64,000 bases of DNA from Bacteroidota bacterium (lineage in GTDB: Bacteria; Bacteroidota; Bacteroidia; Flavobacteriales; Flavobacteriaceae): the NCBI GenBank assembly GCA_023446155.1, contig JAEXIT010000021.1, positions 62,001 through 126,000 on the forward strand. Reading direction: 5' to 3'. The notes below the pieces were generated by a model. That model was not told where the DNA came from and did not search any database. It was given only the letters and a program-made list of their open reading frames with translations. Positions 36,760 to 45,231 of this stretch are shown here, in pieces. Within the stretch, counting starts at the first letter, position 1, and each line of letters begins with the position of its first letter. Position numbers and translations under genes: made by a program.

Positions 36760-37852
36760 TCTGTTCTTTATCGCCTGCGCCAACGATTCCTATTCCGATC
36801 TGATCGAAAAAGGAGACGATGCGCTTGTCCTACGATGGAATAAGGCGTATGATGACGATGACATTCACAAATCGCTAATCGGATTAAAATGGGCTTTGTC
36901 TTATATTGGCGCGAAATTGCCTTCCGATGTATCCGGTGTGTATAGCAATGGCGATCGGATTTATGTAGACAGTAAGGCGATCGGGTTATCGGAAAATGCA
37001 CAAACGATATTGAACCGTTTGCATCAAAAGATTAAAAATTCTCCGGAATACCAACAACAGCAAACCATCGATTTGGGTCGGTATGTTACGTTGTTATTGG
37101 GTGCTTCCGAACATTACTATGCATTAGTCGGCGTACCCGAACAACTGGACGTACTGATGAGCCGTTATACATTACAACCCGAAAAAGGCTATGTAGACAA
37201 TTCGGGCGTTTCATTGGAACATCGTATCATCCGGTTTTCCGAACCCAACGGATTAAACCAACTCTTTTTATCAACCGAAATCAATCCGACCGACGGAACC
37301 GTTTTCGAATACGAAACGATTGAATTATTAGACAACGGTCAGCTTCGCTTTGGGATATTCGACGGGAATGGAATCCGGAAAAACAATGCCGATCCGGCGC
37401 ATTCCAATGCCGGGAAACCCGCCAAATGTATGTGGTGCCACGAATCGGCCATACAACCCTTATTCACCGTTCAGAACAATCATAACGGTTTTTTGCCGTA
37501 TACCGATTTCCGCGACCGACTTTTAGATTTTCGGACTTCGCATAACACGCTAAAAAACAACCTTCCGATAGGTGTCGATTTTTCGCAAACGCAACAACAC
37601 ACCCTCACGGAACTGCTTTATATTTCCTTTATGGAACCCTCCGCCGAACGTTTAAGTCGGGAATGGAATCTTCCGTTAACCGAAGTTCAAAACCGCCTTG
37701 CCGGACTACCGACGCATACCTACGATGAGTTTCCATTTCTCGGAAATCTGTATCATCGCAAAGATGTCGAATCGCTGGCACCCTTTCAGGGATTAAGCGT
37801 TTCGGATCACGTACGGGAATCCTCACAAACCGAAGTCAACCACCTTAACTGA
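36734..37852 (+). CDS. Lipoprotein with a single CxxCH haem-type motif
   Basis: 372 residues from ATG at 36734, giving MKKLLLVFSLFFIAC: a lipoprotein signal with lipobox FIAC (Cys15). A start upstream at 36671 would destroy the signal. The middle has ILNRLHQKIKNSPEYQ and YVTLLLGASEHYYALVG. One CMWCH motif lies at residues 232-236 in NAGKPAKCMWCHES, matching a covalent haem-c site. I do not recognise the family. It may be an exported cytochrome-like partner of the pathway. It overlaps the GT-C gene by 26 bp and is followed by the GT2 gene after 1 bp, so it is part of the operon. Confidence 0.75.
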   Translation: MKKLLLVFSLFFIACANDSYSDLIEKGDDALVLRWNKAYDDDDIHKSLIGLKWALSYIGAKLPSDVSGVYSNGDRIYVDSKAIGLSENAQTILNRLHQKIKNSPEYQQQQTIDLGRYVTLLLGASEHYYALVGVPEQLDVLMSRYTLQPEKGYVDNSGVSLEHRIIRFSEPNGLNQLFLSTEINPTDGTVFEYETIELLDNGQLRFGIFDGNGIRKNNADPAHSNAGKPAKCMWCHESAIQPLFTVQNNHNGFLPYTDFRDRLLDFRTSHNTLKNNLPIGVDFSQTQQHTLTELLYISFMEPSAERLSREWNLPLTEVQNRLAGLPTHTYDEFPFLGNLYHRKDVESLAPFQGLSVSDHVRESSQTEVNHLN

Positions 37853-37853
37853 T

Positions 37854-38597
37854 ATGGTATACAATCAAAAAATAGTAGTCGTACTTCCGGCTTATAATGC
37901 CGGTAAAACCATAGAAAAGACCTATAACGAAATCCCTTTCGATATAGTCGACGACGTTATCTTAACCGATGATTTTAGTAAAGACGATACGATTCGGATT
38001 GCCCGCGAACTGGGAATCGAACATATCATTGCGCATGATCGCAACAAAGGTTACGGCGCCAATCAGAAAAGCTGTTATCAAAAAGCATTGGAATTGAACG
38101 CCGATATTATTATCATGTTGCATCCGGATTATCAATATACGCCCAAACTGATTCCATCGATGGTCCATCTGGTTGTAAGCGATTTGTATGATGTCGTATT
38201 GGGTTCCCGGATATTGGGCAAAGGCGCCTTAAAAAACGGTATGCCGGTTTACAAATATATCGCCAACCGTATGCTAACGCTATTTCAAAATCTGATGATG
38301 AACCAAAAATTATCGGAATACCATACCGGTTACCGTTGCTTTAAAGCCTCTGCTTTGCAACAGATTGACTTTGAAAGCAACTCCGATGATTTTGTATTCG
38401 ACAACGAAATACTGGCTCAGTTATGCTACCACAACGCCCGGATTGGCGAAGTTTCCTGTCCGACGCATTATTTTGAAGACGCCTCTTCGATCAACCTGCA
38501 ACGCAGTATTGTGTACGGATTGGGTGTTTTACGCGTCTCGTTGAGTTATGCACTGCAAAAAACCAGAATGTTTCATTTTGCCTTATTTTCCAAATGA
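37854..38597 (+). CDS. Family 2 glycosyltransferase (polyprenyl-phosphate sugar transferase type)
   Basis: 247 residues, GT-A fold. The N-terminal nucleotide-binding part is KIVVVLPAYNAGKTIEKTYNEI, followed by DVILTDDFSKDDTIRIA and the likely metal site in IIIMLHPDYQYTPKL. The segment LGSRILGKGALKNGMPVYK and HTGYRCFKASAL resemble dolichyl-phosphate mannose synthase and ArnC-like enzymes. No membrane anchor is present. It is the last gene of the operon that starts at 30723. A role in charging a lipid carrier for the GT-C enzyme is inference from context. Confidence 0.88.
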   Translation: MVYNQKIVVVLPAYNAGKTIEKTYNEIPFDIVDDVILTDDFSKDDTIRIARELGIEHIIAHDRNKGYGANQKSCYQKALELNADIIIMLHPDYQYTPKLIPSMVHLVVSDLYDVVLGSRILGKGALKNGMPVYKYIANRMLTLFQNLMMNQKLSEYHTGYRCFKASALQQIDFESNSDDFVFDNEILAQLCYHNARIGEVSCPTHYFEDASSINLQRSIVYGLGVLRVSLSYALQKTRMFHFALFSK

Positions 38598-38626
38598 TGA
38601 AAAACAAAACAAGCTGATAGCAACTA

Positions 38627-39061
38627 TTATTTTTCACTATCCCAAAATTCATCCCATCGGATTACCTCAAAATTGTGTTTGGTAATGGTCGCAATTGCGG
38701 AATCCATATCATAGCCGGGAGCAAAACCATACCTTGACTCGATGTAGAAATCATCCGTATCAAGGTCGGTCGTTATTTTAAAAATTCGGGAAAAACCGGG
38801 TGTTTCCGCTTTCCCCACATATTCGTTCCAAATGGCCTTAAGGATCGCAAAACCGGCATCACAATCTTCATCGCTTATGGGCTTTTCATCCTCAAATTTT
38901 GGTCCTTTATCTTTAAATGATCGGTCATAGATATAGAAAGGGGAATCATAGACCGTTTGGGAAAGGTTCGGAATCGAGATCCCATACGTTTGAAAGAATT
39001 CCGATAGATGAAACACCAACACTGCGGGTTTTTCGGTATTATGTAGTAAATTTTCGTTCAT
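38627..39061 (-). CDS. Acidic protein of unknown function, second gene of an opposite-strand pair
   Basis: 144 residues, clearly acidic, without signal peptide or membrane helix, so cytoplasmic. Motifs visible: AVLVFHLSEFFQTYGI, DEDCDAGFAILKAIWNEYVG and RWDEFWDSEK at the C-terminus. I do not recognise the family. It lies 11 bp downstream of the 284-residue protein gene and is likely co-transcribed with it. Small acidic proteins next to a larger unknown partner can be immunity or antitoxin proteins, but nothing here proves this. The pair sits between two plus-strand biosynthetic blocks. Confidence 0.65.
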   Translation of the reverse strand: MNENLLHNTEKPAVLVFHLSEFFQTYGISIPNLSQTVYDSPFYIYDRSFKDKGPKFEDEKPISDEDCDAGFAILKAIWNEYVGKAETPGFSRIFKITTDLDTDDFYIESRYGFAPGYDMDSAIATITKHNFEVIRWDEFWDSEK

Positions 39062-39072
39062 ATATATTTTTG

Positions 39073-39927
39073 TTAAGCACCAAATCTCACGGCTTTCGCG
39101 CTGTCATTTACGTTGAATTCGCTTGCTCCCAAAGTCAATACGTCAGGGATTTTGTAACCTGATTCCGAATATCCGCCTTTGGAAAAAGAAATGACACTAT
39201 AATAGTCATCGCCTCTAGGCACGAGTATTCCGAATGTTTTTGTCCCGTTTCGACCTAAAGCGAAAACGGTTTTGAACAGCAACTCCTCGAGTGTGGATTT
39301 ATTCAGGTCGGCTCCGGAAAGTTTGGTCGAACGTCGGTACGATTTTTCAGTGTAGATCGGAATAAAGACTTCCTTCGGCCACAAACTGTCGGTAGCTTTC
39401 AACGTTTCTGATTTTACCAAAACCCACCCACCGCTATTGGCATAATCGTCCGAGAAATCAGGTATTTCATTAGACGGATCAATCGGCGCACGGTCGACAA
39501 ATTCAACTGTAGCAGGATAAGCCGAACTTCTCCAATTCGATTTTGTGTTTAGATGTTGCATCCACAAAGAACTCGCGAAATAAACTGTTATCGTTGCACT
39601 GGCATTGTCGGTTTCACCACGCCAATAGGCTTCTTTTCCATTATTCTTGATTTCCGTCTCCCCGGATGCGCGTACTTCATTGAGTTCACATTTTGTGATG
39701 TAACCCCTAGCGTTCTCCTTAAGCCAATTGTTGTCAAACAAGCAGTTCATGTCGAAACTCTTCGCAATCGGAGAATCACCCAAAGCTGCATCCCGGATCA
39801 AGCGAATCGCAAACGCCAGATTGTTACTAAAATACATCGCATCCGGATGAATCGTATCTATATCTAAAATCGCTGTTTTGTTCGCGACATCAATCGATTT
39901 TACTTTTACGTCGTATAAATATGCCAT
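39073..39927 (-). CDS. Protein of unknown function, first gene of an opposite-strand pair
   Basis: 284 residues, soluble, no signal peptide. It begins MAYLYDVKVKSIDVANKTAI, rich in short beta-strands, with KNNGKEAYWRGETDNASATI and YAN-SGGWVLVKSETLKATDSLWPKE further on, and ends GASEFNVNDSAKAVRFGA. The composition suggests a beta-rich fold. I do not recognise it. It lies upstream of the 144-residue acidic protein. No integrase or transposase is near, though an 11-bp direct repeat flanks the pair. Function and cellular target are unknown. Confidence 0.65.
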   Translation of the reverse strand: MAYLYDVKVKSIDVANKTAILDIDTIHPDAMYFSNNLAFAIRLIRDAALGDSPIAKSFDMNCLFDNNWLKENARGYITKCELNEVRASGETEIKNNGKEAYWRGETDNASATITVYFASSLWMQHLNTKSNWRSSAYPATVEFVDRAPIDPSNEIPDFSDDYANSGGWVLVKSETLKATDSLWPKEVFIPIYTEKSYRRSTKLSGADLNKSTLEELLFKTVFALGRNGTKTFGILVPRGDDYYSVISFSKGGYSESGYKIPDVLTLGASEFNVNDSAKAVRFGA

Positions 39928-40277
39928 ATCCTTATTAAAATTTAAAGAAGAAAAACGCTAACACCGCTGGTTTACCGATGTCCTGTAATACATTTTCGAA
40001 ACACAATACCAATTCTATAACCTGTAATTAAAAAGTATTATTTTTCTTTCATATTCCGAGTGGAAAAATACTACTTTATTCTTATAAAATTCTAAATATT
40101 TGAATAAATACGGATTGGATTTTGCAGTTTAACAGTAAAGAGGATATTTTTTAAATAACTAACAACCTGTTTAATAGGTCACATTATTAATTGTGTACAG
40201 ATTAAGTGTTTTCGCGTATCTTTGAACTATGCCCTGCAAAAAAACAGACCGTTTTGTTTTGCTTTATTTTTCGTACC
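39928..40277 (+). promoter_or_regulatory. AT-rich intergenic region with predicted promoter of the GT87 block
   Basis: 350 bp between divergent units. TATCTTTG at 40217-40224 matches TAnnTTTG and lies 53 bp before the chosen start of the next gene. An imperfect inverted repeat AAGTATTATTTTTC (40033) / GAAAAATACTACTT (40063) is also present. No gene seen. Confidence 0.55.
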
Positions 40278-41834
40278 ATGAAAAAATTGTTTGAGACCTA
40301 CTATCCTTTGCTCCCCATAATTGCACTGTGCGGTTTTTACCTCTATCAGGCGAGTGGTTTCGTTTTACATGATTTTGCGAATTACTATTTTGGCGGCTAC
40401 TTTCTTTCGGAAGGTGATTTAACATCCGAATTGTATTTCCCCGCTATTTTTAATGAAAAGATCGCCGCCTTGGGCTACACCTCCGTTTTTACCAGTTTTG
40501 CACCCAACACGCCTTTTCTGGCATTGTTCTTTTATCCGTTTCATATTTTCGATCCGTATACGGCCAAAATCGTATTTAATGGAGTCAGTTGTGTACTGTT
40601 TCTCTATAGTCTGAGGCGAATTTTCAAACAGTATTCCATCCAACCGATTTATTTGGTTTTGGTGCCGTTTGTCTTTTTTATCCCGATTAAAAACAATCTG
40701 CTGTTCGGACAATTGTATTTTTTGCTTTTCTTTTTGCTAACAGAAGGTTGGTTGGCGTACAAAAAAAAGCAACTTTCCCGAATGAGTCTGTTTTGGGGGA
40801 TTGCCATCCTACTCAAAATATTTCCCGCAATACTAATCCTGTTTTTACTTTTCCGAAAAAGTTTTAAAGCCGCCCTATATCTCATCGGAGTTTGCGCAGG
40901 TCTGACACTACTTTCGGTTGCTATAAGCGGATTCGATATCTGGGTTTTCTTTTTCAAAGATGTATTCCCTAAGGCTTCGAATGGTGAAATCGCCACGGCT
41001 TTTGTCGACAATTACCAGTCGTTCCATATGTTCGCCAAACGACTATTGTTTTTTGATCCGGTCGAAAACCCGAATCCGTTATGGGATAGTCCGCTATTTT
41101 TTAAAATCGTATTGATCACTTTTAAGCTCAGTATGCTTTATATTGGATTTTATTGTTCTCAAAACCGCACAAAACTGTTTGCGTTTTCCTTTTGGATTAT
41201 CGCATCGATACTGCTCTCGCCCTACGGAAGTACCTATACTTTTATTTTACTGCTATTCCCTTTTATCTTTTTGGCTAAAGAACGCGGCACGCCCTCTACA
41301 AAAATCGCTCTATTCGTATTGCTCTTTGCGATTTGTAATGTTCCGCTATCGTTATTTCTAACCAAAGTATTCCCGGTTTCCTATATCCGGTTGGCGTTTG
41401 TTTTGTTCTTTTTTGCGCTGTTTCTTTTTCCGGAACGAAAAACAATCTCCCGCAAAGGAATACTCTTACTTCCGATAATCATCATACCAATCGGTTTTGT
41501 GGGTTCCTATTCCAAGCCGACCGAAAGCAGCAAAGCGGTACTCCCAAAAGACAGTCCGATATTAATTTATGATTATACCGTTTCCGGCAACGAACTTCGT
41601 TATTTTTATCGCGATGAAAACGGCACACATGCTTCGGTTTTCCCACTTCCATCAGTAGCAACAGACAAAGCCGACATTCAAAACAACCAGATTTTTTATA
41701 ACGGACAACAACAAACCGTTGGCAGTGATCACAAACAAAAAGCCATCGTATTAGATCATAAAACGATTCTTTACTTATCGGATTATGGTCGTGGTATCGG
41801 ATTTTATACCTTGCGAAAAAACACAGTCCATTGA
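40278..41834 (+). CDS. GT87-like (DUF2029) membrane glycosyltransferase
   Basis: 518 residues from ATG at 40278, chosen because the alternative start at 40206 would lie upstream of and across the predicted promoter. About ten membrane helices fill the first 400 residues. After the first helix comes HDFANYYFGGYFLSEGD, which fits the acidic loop of GT87 (DUF2029) enzymes that use polyprenyl-phosphomannose-type donors. The last 100 residues are a soluble domain (SPILIYDYTVSGNELRYFYR). First gene of the second biosynthetic block; its stop overlaps the TTG start of the next gene (TTGA). Confidence 0.78.
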   Translation: MKKLFETYYPLLPIIALCGFYLYQASGFVLHDFANYYFGGYFLSEGDLTSELYFPAIFNEKIAALGYTSVFTSFAPNTPFLALFFYPFHIFDPYTAKIVFNGVSCVLFLYSLRRIFKQYSIQPIYLVLVPFVFFIPIKNNLLFGQLYFLLFFLLTEGWLAYKKKQLSRMSLFWGIAILLKIFPAILILFLLFRKSFKAALYLIGVCAGLTLLSVAISGFDIWVFFFKDVFPKASNGEIATAFVDNYQSFHMFAKRLLFFDPVENPNPLWDSPLFFKIVLITFKLSMLYIGFYCSQNRTKLFAFSFWIIASILLSPYGSTYTFILLLFPFIFLAKERGTPSTKIALFVLLFAICNVPLSLFLTKVFPVSYIRLAFVLFFFALFLFPERKTISRKGILLLPIIIIPIGFVGSYSKPTESSKAVLPKDSPILIYDYTVSGNELRYFYRDENGTHASVFPLPSVATDKADIQNNQIFYNGQQQTVGSDHKQKAIVLDHKTILYLSDYGRGIGFYTLRKNTVH

Positions 41835-42994
41835 GAGCAAACCATTACAACCGAATTGCACATATTTCGAGCAATACGCTACGTCAAATCATCGTATCGG
41901 CGTTTGGTATGGCTATTCCTTTTCTGGTGATTCATTTTGCGCAAAAAGAAATTTGGGGTGCGTTTGTTTCGATTCTGTTGTATACGTTGTTCGCTACTCA
42001 AGTGATCAACTGGGGAAATAAAGAATATCTGCTGCGACTCTTCAGTATACTCCCAAATAAAATCAAAAAAAATTACAGTCGGATACTACTTACCCGCTTA
42101 CCGTTGGTTTTTCTGTTTTCGATTGGAAGCCTGTTTTTTTTCCCGGTTTCCTACACCTTTTATATTTTGATATGGCTCTTGGGACGCTATTTTAATCATT
42201 CGACCGAAGCTTTGGTCATCTACGAAAAGAAATTCAACGCTTCCATCGCGATTGAAGTCATCAGTTTTTTGGTATTCCTATTTCCTTTTTACTGGCTAAA
42301 AGACGATTTCGGGATTTATTCGTTATTGGTTAATTACAGTTTTTATCAGTTTATCCGCGGAACCGGTTATTTTGTCTTGTTTCAGAAATACCTTTCTTCC
42401 GGGAATTCCAAAATGGATCTATCCTATTACAAACAGGCTTTTCCGTTCTTTTTATTATCGGTTTTGGGATTTTTCACTTCAAAAATCGACTTATATATTA
42501 TCGATTATTTCGAAAACCGAACGATTGTCGCCAATTATCAGGTGCTGAATAGCTTGCTGGTTTTCGCCATGTCGGTCGCAGCTTTTATCTATGCACCATT
42601 CACCAAAAATATTTACCGGAATACCACATCGGTGGTTCATCAGATTCAGAAGCAATTAAGTGTATTGGGATTATTTCTGGTGCCGGCCGCCTTGCTTGTA
42701 ATCCATCTGATCGCGGTTTTTTATCTCAAAACCAGTCTTTCCATTTGGTTTTATATGATTGCTTTTTGGTATGTCTATCCTTCGTTTATTTATGGTATCA
42801 AAATTGTGGAACTATTCCGAAATCACCGGGAAAAAACCGTTATAAAAATTTTATTCATCGGAACGTTGATCAATGTTGTACTTTCAACAATATTAGTATA
42901 TTTAAACTATGGAATGAGTGGTGCTTTATTGGGTGCCGCCATAGCACAACTGGTTCAATTAGTACTTACCTCAAAACCCTCGTTATTGCGATAA
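41831..42994 (+). CDS. Polysaccharide flippase-like membrane protein
   Basis: 387 residues from TTG at 41831, overlapping the previous stop in TTGA; no ATG is available at this position and homologues of the fold begin with a similar length. About ten to twelve helices without large loops. The pattern resembles the MOP (Wzx-type) exporters, e.g. FFTSKIDLYIIDYFENRTIVANYQVLNS split over residues 215-245 and the closing segment SGALLGAAIAQLVQLVL. It could flip a lipid-linked product made by the surrounding enzymes. Shorter than most Wzx proteins. Followed after 1 bp by radical SAM gene 3. Confidence 0.72.
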   Translation: MRANHYNRIAHISSNTLRQIIVSAFGMAIPFLVIHFAQKEIWGAFVSILLYTLFATQVINWGNKEYLLRLFSILPNKIKKNYSRILLTRLPLVFLFSIGSLFFFPVSYTFYILIWLLGRYFNHSTEALVIYEKKFNASIAIEVISFLVFLFPFYWLKDDFGIYSLLVNYSFYQFIRGTGYFVLFQKYLSSGNSKMDLSYYKQAFPFFLLSVLGFFTSKIDLYIIDYFENRTIVANYQVLNSLLVFAMSVAAFIYAPFTKNIYRNTTSVVHQIQKQLSVLGLFLVPAALLVIHLIAVFYLKTSLSIWFYMIAFWYVYPSFIYGIKIVELFRNHREKTVIKILFIGTLINVVLSTILVYLNYGMSGALLGAAIAQLVQLVLTSKPSLLR

Positions 42995-42995
42995 C

Positions 42996-44519
42996 ATGAA
43001 CACGAACAAGGTCCTATTATTCAATCCCCGAAGTGCCAATAGTAAGCACCGGATACCGAATTCCATTTTACAGGTAGGCGCCTCTATTCATGGGCATTAC
43101 GACTATGTTTTTGTAGATGGCAATCTGGAAACCGACCCTTGGCAAACCATCGAAAGCTATCTGGCAACAGGCGAATTCAAATACTTTGGTTCAACGGTGA
43201 TGCCTGGTCCGCAGCTCAAACAAGCCATTCCGTTTACCAAAAAAATAAAAGAACAATTTCCAAAAATCACAACGGTTTGGGGCGGTTATTTTGCCTCCAA
43301 CCAATATAAAGTTGCTTTGGATTCCGGTTATGTGGATTATATTATCAATGGTCCCGGCGACAAAACCTTTCCATCCCTTTTAGCTGCCTTGGAAAACAAC
43401 GAGCCCGAAACCATCGTTTTAATCAAAAACCTGATTTATAAAAAAGCGGACGGTACGATAACCAAAACTGCGACCGAAGCCTTATTGGATCAGGATACCT
43501 TACCCAAATTTCCGTACGACTACTTAAACCAGTTTTACCCGGTACGCAACTATCTGGCCAAAACCTTTATGGGATCGAAAACACTTTCCTATCATTCCAG
43601 CATGGGATGCCCGTTTAGCTGTTCGTTTTGTGCGGTTGTTCCGATTTACAATGCGCGTTGGAAAGGCATGTCGGCCGCACGGATTTACGAAGATGTACGC
43701 TATTTTAAAGACACCTATAATATCGACGCGATCGAATTTCACGACAATAACTTTTTCACGTCGAAAAAGAGAGTGTTAGAATTTTCGGAACTCATTTTAA
43801 ACGACAATATCAGTTATTGGGGCGAAGGCCGTATTGACACCATTAATATGTACACGGACGATGAACTCCGACTGATGCGTAAAGCCGGTTGTAAAATGAT
43901 CTTTTTAGGTGCCGAAACCGGAAACGATGCGATCCTCAAACAGATGAACAAAGGTGGTACCCAATCCGGTCAAATGATCAAGGATTTCGTATTACGAATG
44001 AAGAATGTCGACATTGTTCCGGAGTTATCGTTTGTATTAGGCATGCCGGCGGCGACCGAAAAAGAAGTCTACGATCAGATTTTATGGGATATTAATTTTA
44101 TCCGGGAGATCAAAACGATCAACCCAAAATCGGAGATTATCATTTACCTCTATAGTCCGGTTCCTACCGAAGGATCGGAATTGTACCAACAAATTCTGGA
44201 TGCTGGATTTTCGTTTCCGTCACAGCTGGAAGACTGGATTTCCCCAAGCTGGGAGAATTTCGACCTGCGAAAAAATCCGATCACACCGTGGTTAAAACCG
44301 TATATGATCGATACGATCAAGAATTTTGAAACGGTATTAAACGGCTATTACCCAACGGTATCCGATTTCCGAATCCGGGGCGTTAAAAAAACACTATTAC
44401 AAACCCTGTCGGGATTGCGTTATAAAACCGGAATTTATCATTATCCTTATGAAATCAAGGCTTTGCATAAAATCTGGCGCTACCGTCAACCCGAAATCGA
44501 AGGTTTTTATTCGGAATAA
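42996..44519 (+). CDS. B12-binding-type radical SAM protein 3
   Basis: 507 residues. B12-binding-type N-terminal domain (VLLFNPRSANSKHRIPNSIL, VFVDGNLE, TVWGGYFASNQYKVALDSG), then a radical SAM core with C205-x3-C209-x2-C212 in SSMGCPFSCSFC, followed by IEFHDNNFFTSKKRVLEF and MIFLGAETGNDAILKQMNKGG. It is more distant from copies 1 and 2 than they are from each other. It lies between a flippase-like gene and a methyltransferase gene, starting 1 bp after the former and sharing TAATG with the latter. Reaction unknown; the family includes C-methylases and cyclases. Confidence 0.88.
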   Translation: MNTNKVLLFNPRSANSKHRIPNSILQVGASIHGHYDYVFVDGNLETDPWQTIESYLATGEFKYFGSTVMPGPQLKQAIPFTKKIKEQFPKITTVWGGYFASNQYKVALDSGYVDYIINGPGDKTFPSLLAALENNEPETIVLIKNLIYKKADGTITKTATEALLDQDTLPKFPYDYLNQFYPVRNYLAKTFMGSKTLSYHSSMGCPFSCSFCAVVPIYNARWKGMSAARIYEDVRYFKDTYNIDAIEFHDNNFFTSKKRVLEFSELILNDNISYWGEGRIDTINMYTDDELRLMRKAGCKMIFLGAETGNDAILKQMNKGGTQSGQMIKDFVLRMKNVDIVPELSFVLGMPAATEKEVYDQILWDINFIREIKTINPKSEIIIYLYSPVPTEGSELYQQILDAGFSFPSQLEDWISPSWENFDLRKNPITPWLKPYMIDTIKNFETVLNGYYPTVSDFRIRGVKKTLLQTLSGLRYKTGIYHYPYEIKALHKIWRYRQPEIEGFYSE

Positions 44520-45181
44520 TGAGAAAACTGATCCAACGTATCGTCAGTCCGTTTTTGCAAAAAGCCAGTGCGATCTATTTGTCGAAACCGCGAAACTACC
44601 GTTATAAAAACATTTGTGTTCGCGTAGCACCGGGTGTGTTTCCGCCATTTATCACGATTAGCACCAAACTGCTGTTGCAATTTATCGAACCGCTGCCGTT
44701 GCAAAACAAAACCTTTCTCGAATTGGGTTGCGGCTGCGGTATCATTTCCATATTGGCCGCACAAAAAGGCGCCATTGTTACTGCATCCGACATTAATAAA
44801 ACGGCACTCGAAACCTTACCGCAAAATGCGACCACCAATCAGGTGGCATTATCCGTAGTCTATTCCGATTTGTTTCAGGAATTTTCGGGTCAGGTTTTCG
44901 ATTATATTGTGATCAATCCACCATATTATCCGAAGACACCAAAAAATGCTGCTGAAAGCGCCTGGTTTTGCGGCGAAAACTTCGATTACTTTGACAAACT
45001 ATTCGCGCAACTCCCGGAATATCTCACCGAAACCAACAAAACGTACATGATCCTTTCGGAAGATTGTGATTGCGATACCATCCAAGCCATCGCCGCCCGG
45101 AATGGCGTTCGAATGCAAGTGGTTCACACTGCAAAAGTGTTCCGCGAACAGAATTATATTTTTGAAATCGGAAGCCAATAA
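44519..45181 (+). CDS. SAM-dependent methyltransferase with NPPY motif
   Basis: 220 residues. Motif I is LELGCGCGIISILAAQKGA (near 67-85), followed by VTASDINKTALETL and the catalytic-type NPPYYPKTP motif (near 140-148). NPPY marks the methyltransferases that act on exocyclic or amide nitrogen, such as PrmC/HemK-like and adenine-N6 enzymes. Its substrate could be a pathway intermediate or a macromolecule. It shares TAATG with the preceding radical SAM gene. No DNA-target recognition domain is present, so a DNA methylase is unlikely. Confidence 0.85.
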   Translation: MRKLIQRIVSPFLQKASAIYLSKPRNYRYKNICVRVAPGVFPPFITISTKLLLQFIEPLPLQNKTFLELGCGCGIISILAAQKGAIVTASDINKTALETLPQNATTNQVALSVVYSDLFQEFSGQVFDYIVINPPYYPKTPKNAAESAWFCGENFDYFDKLFAQLPEYLTETNKTYMILSEDCDCDTIQAIAARNGVRMQVVHTAKVFREQNYIFEIGSQ

Positions 45182-45231
45182 TTTTTGGTACCTTTCGGAC
45201 GTTATTTATGATAACCAAAAGTCCGCTTTTT

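Noticed and set aside
44519..45181. DNA modification methylase
   Set aside because: NPPY is present but there is no target-recognition domain and no restriction gene beside it.
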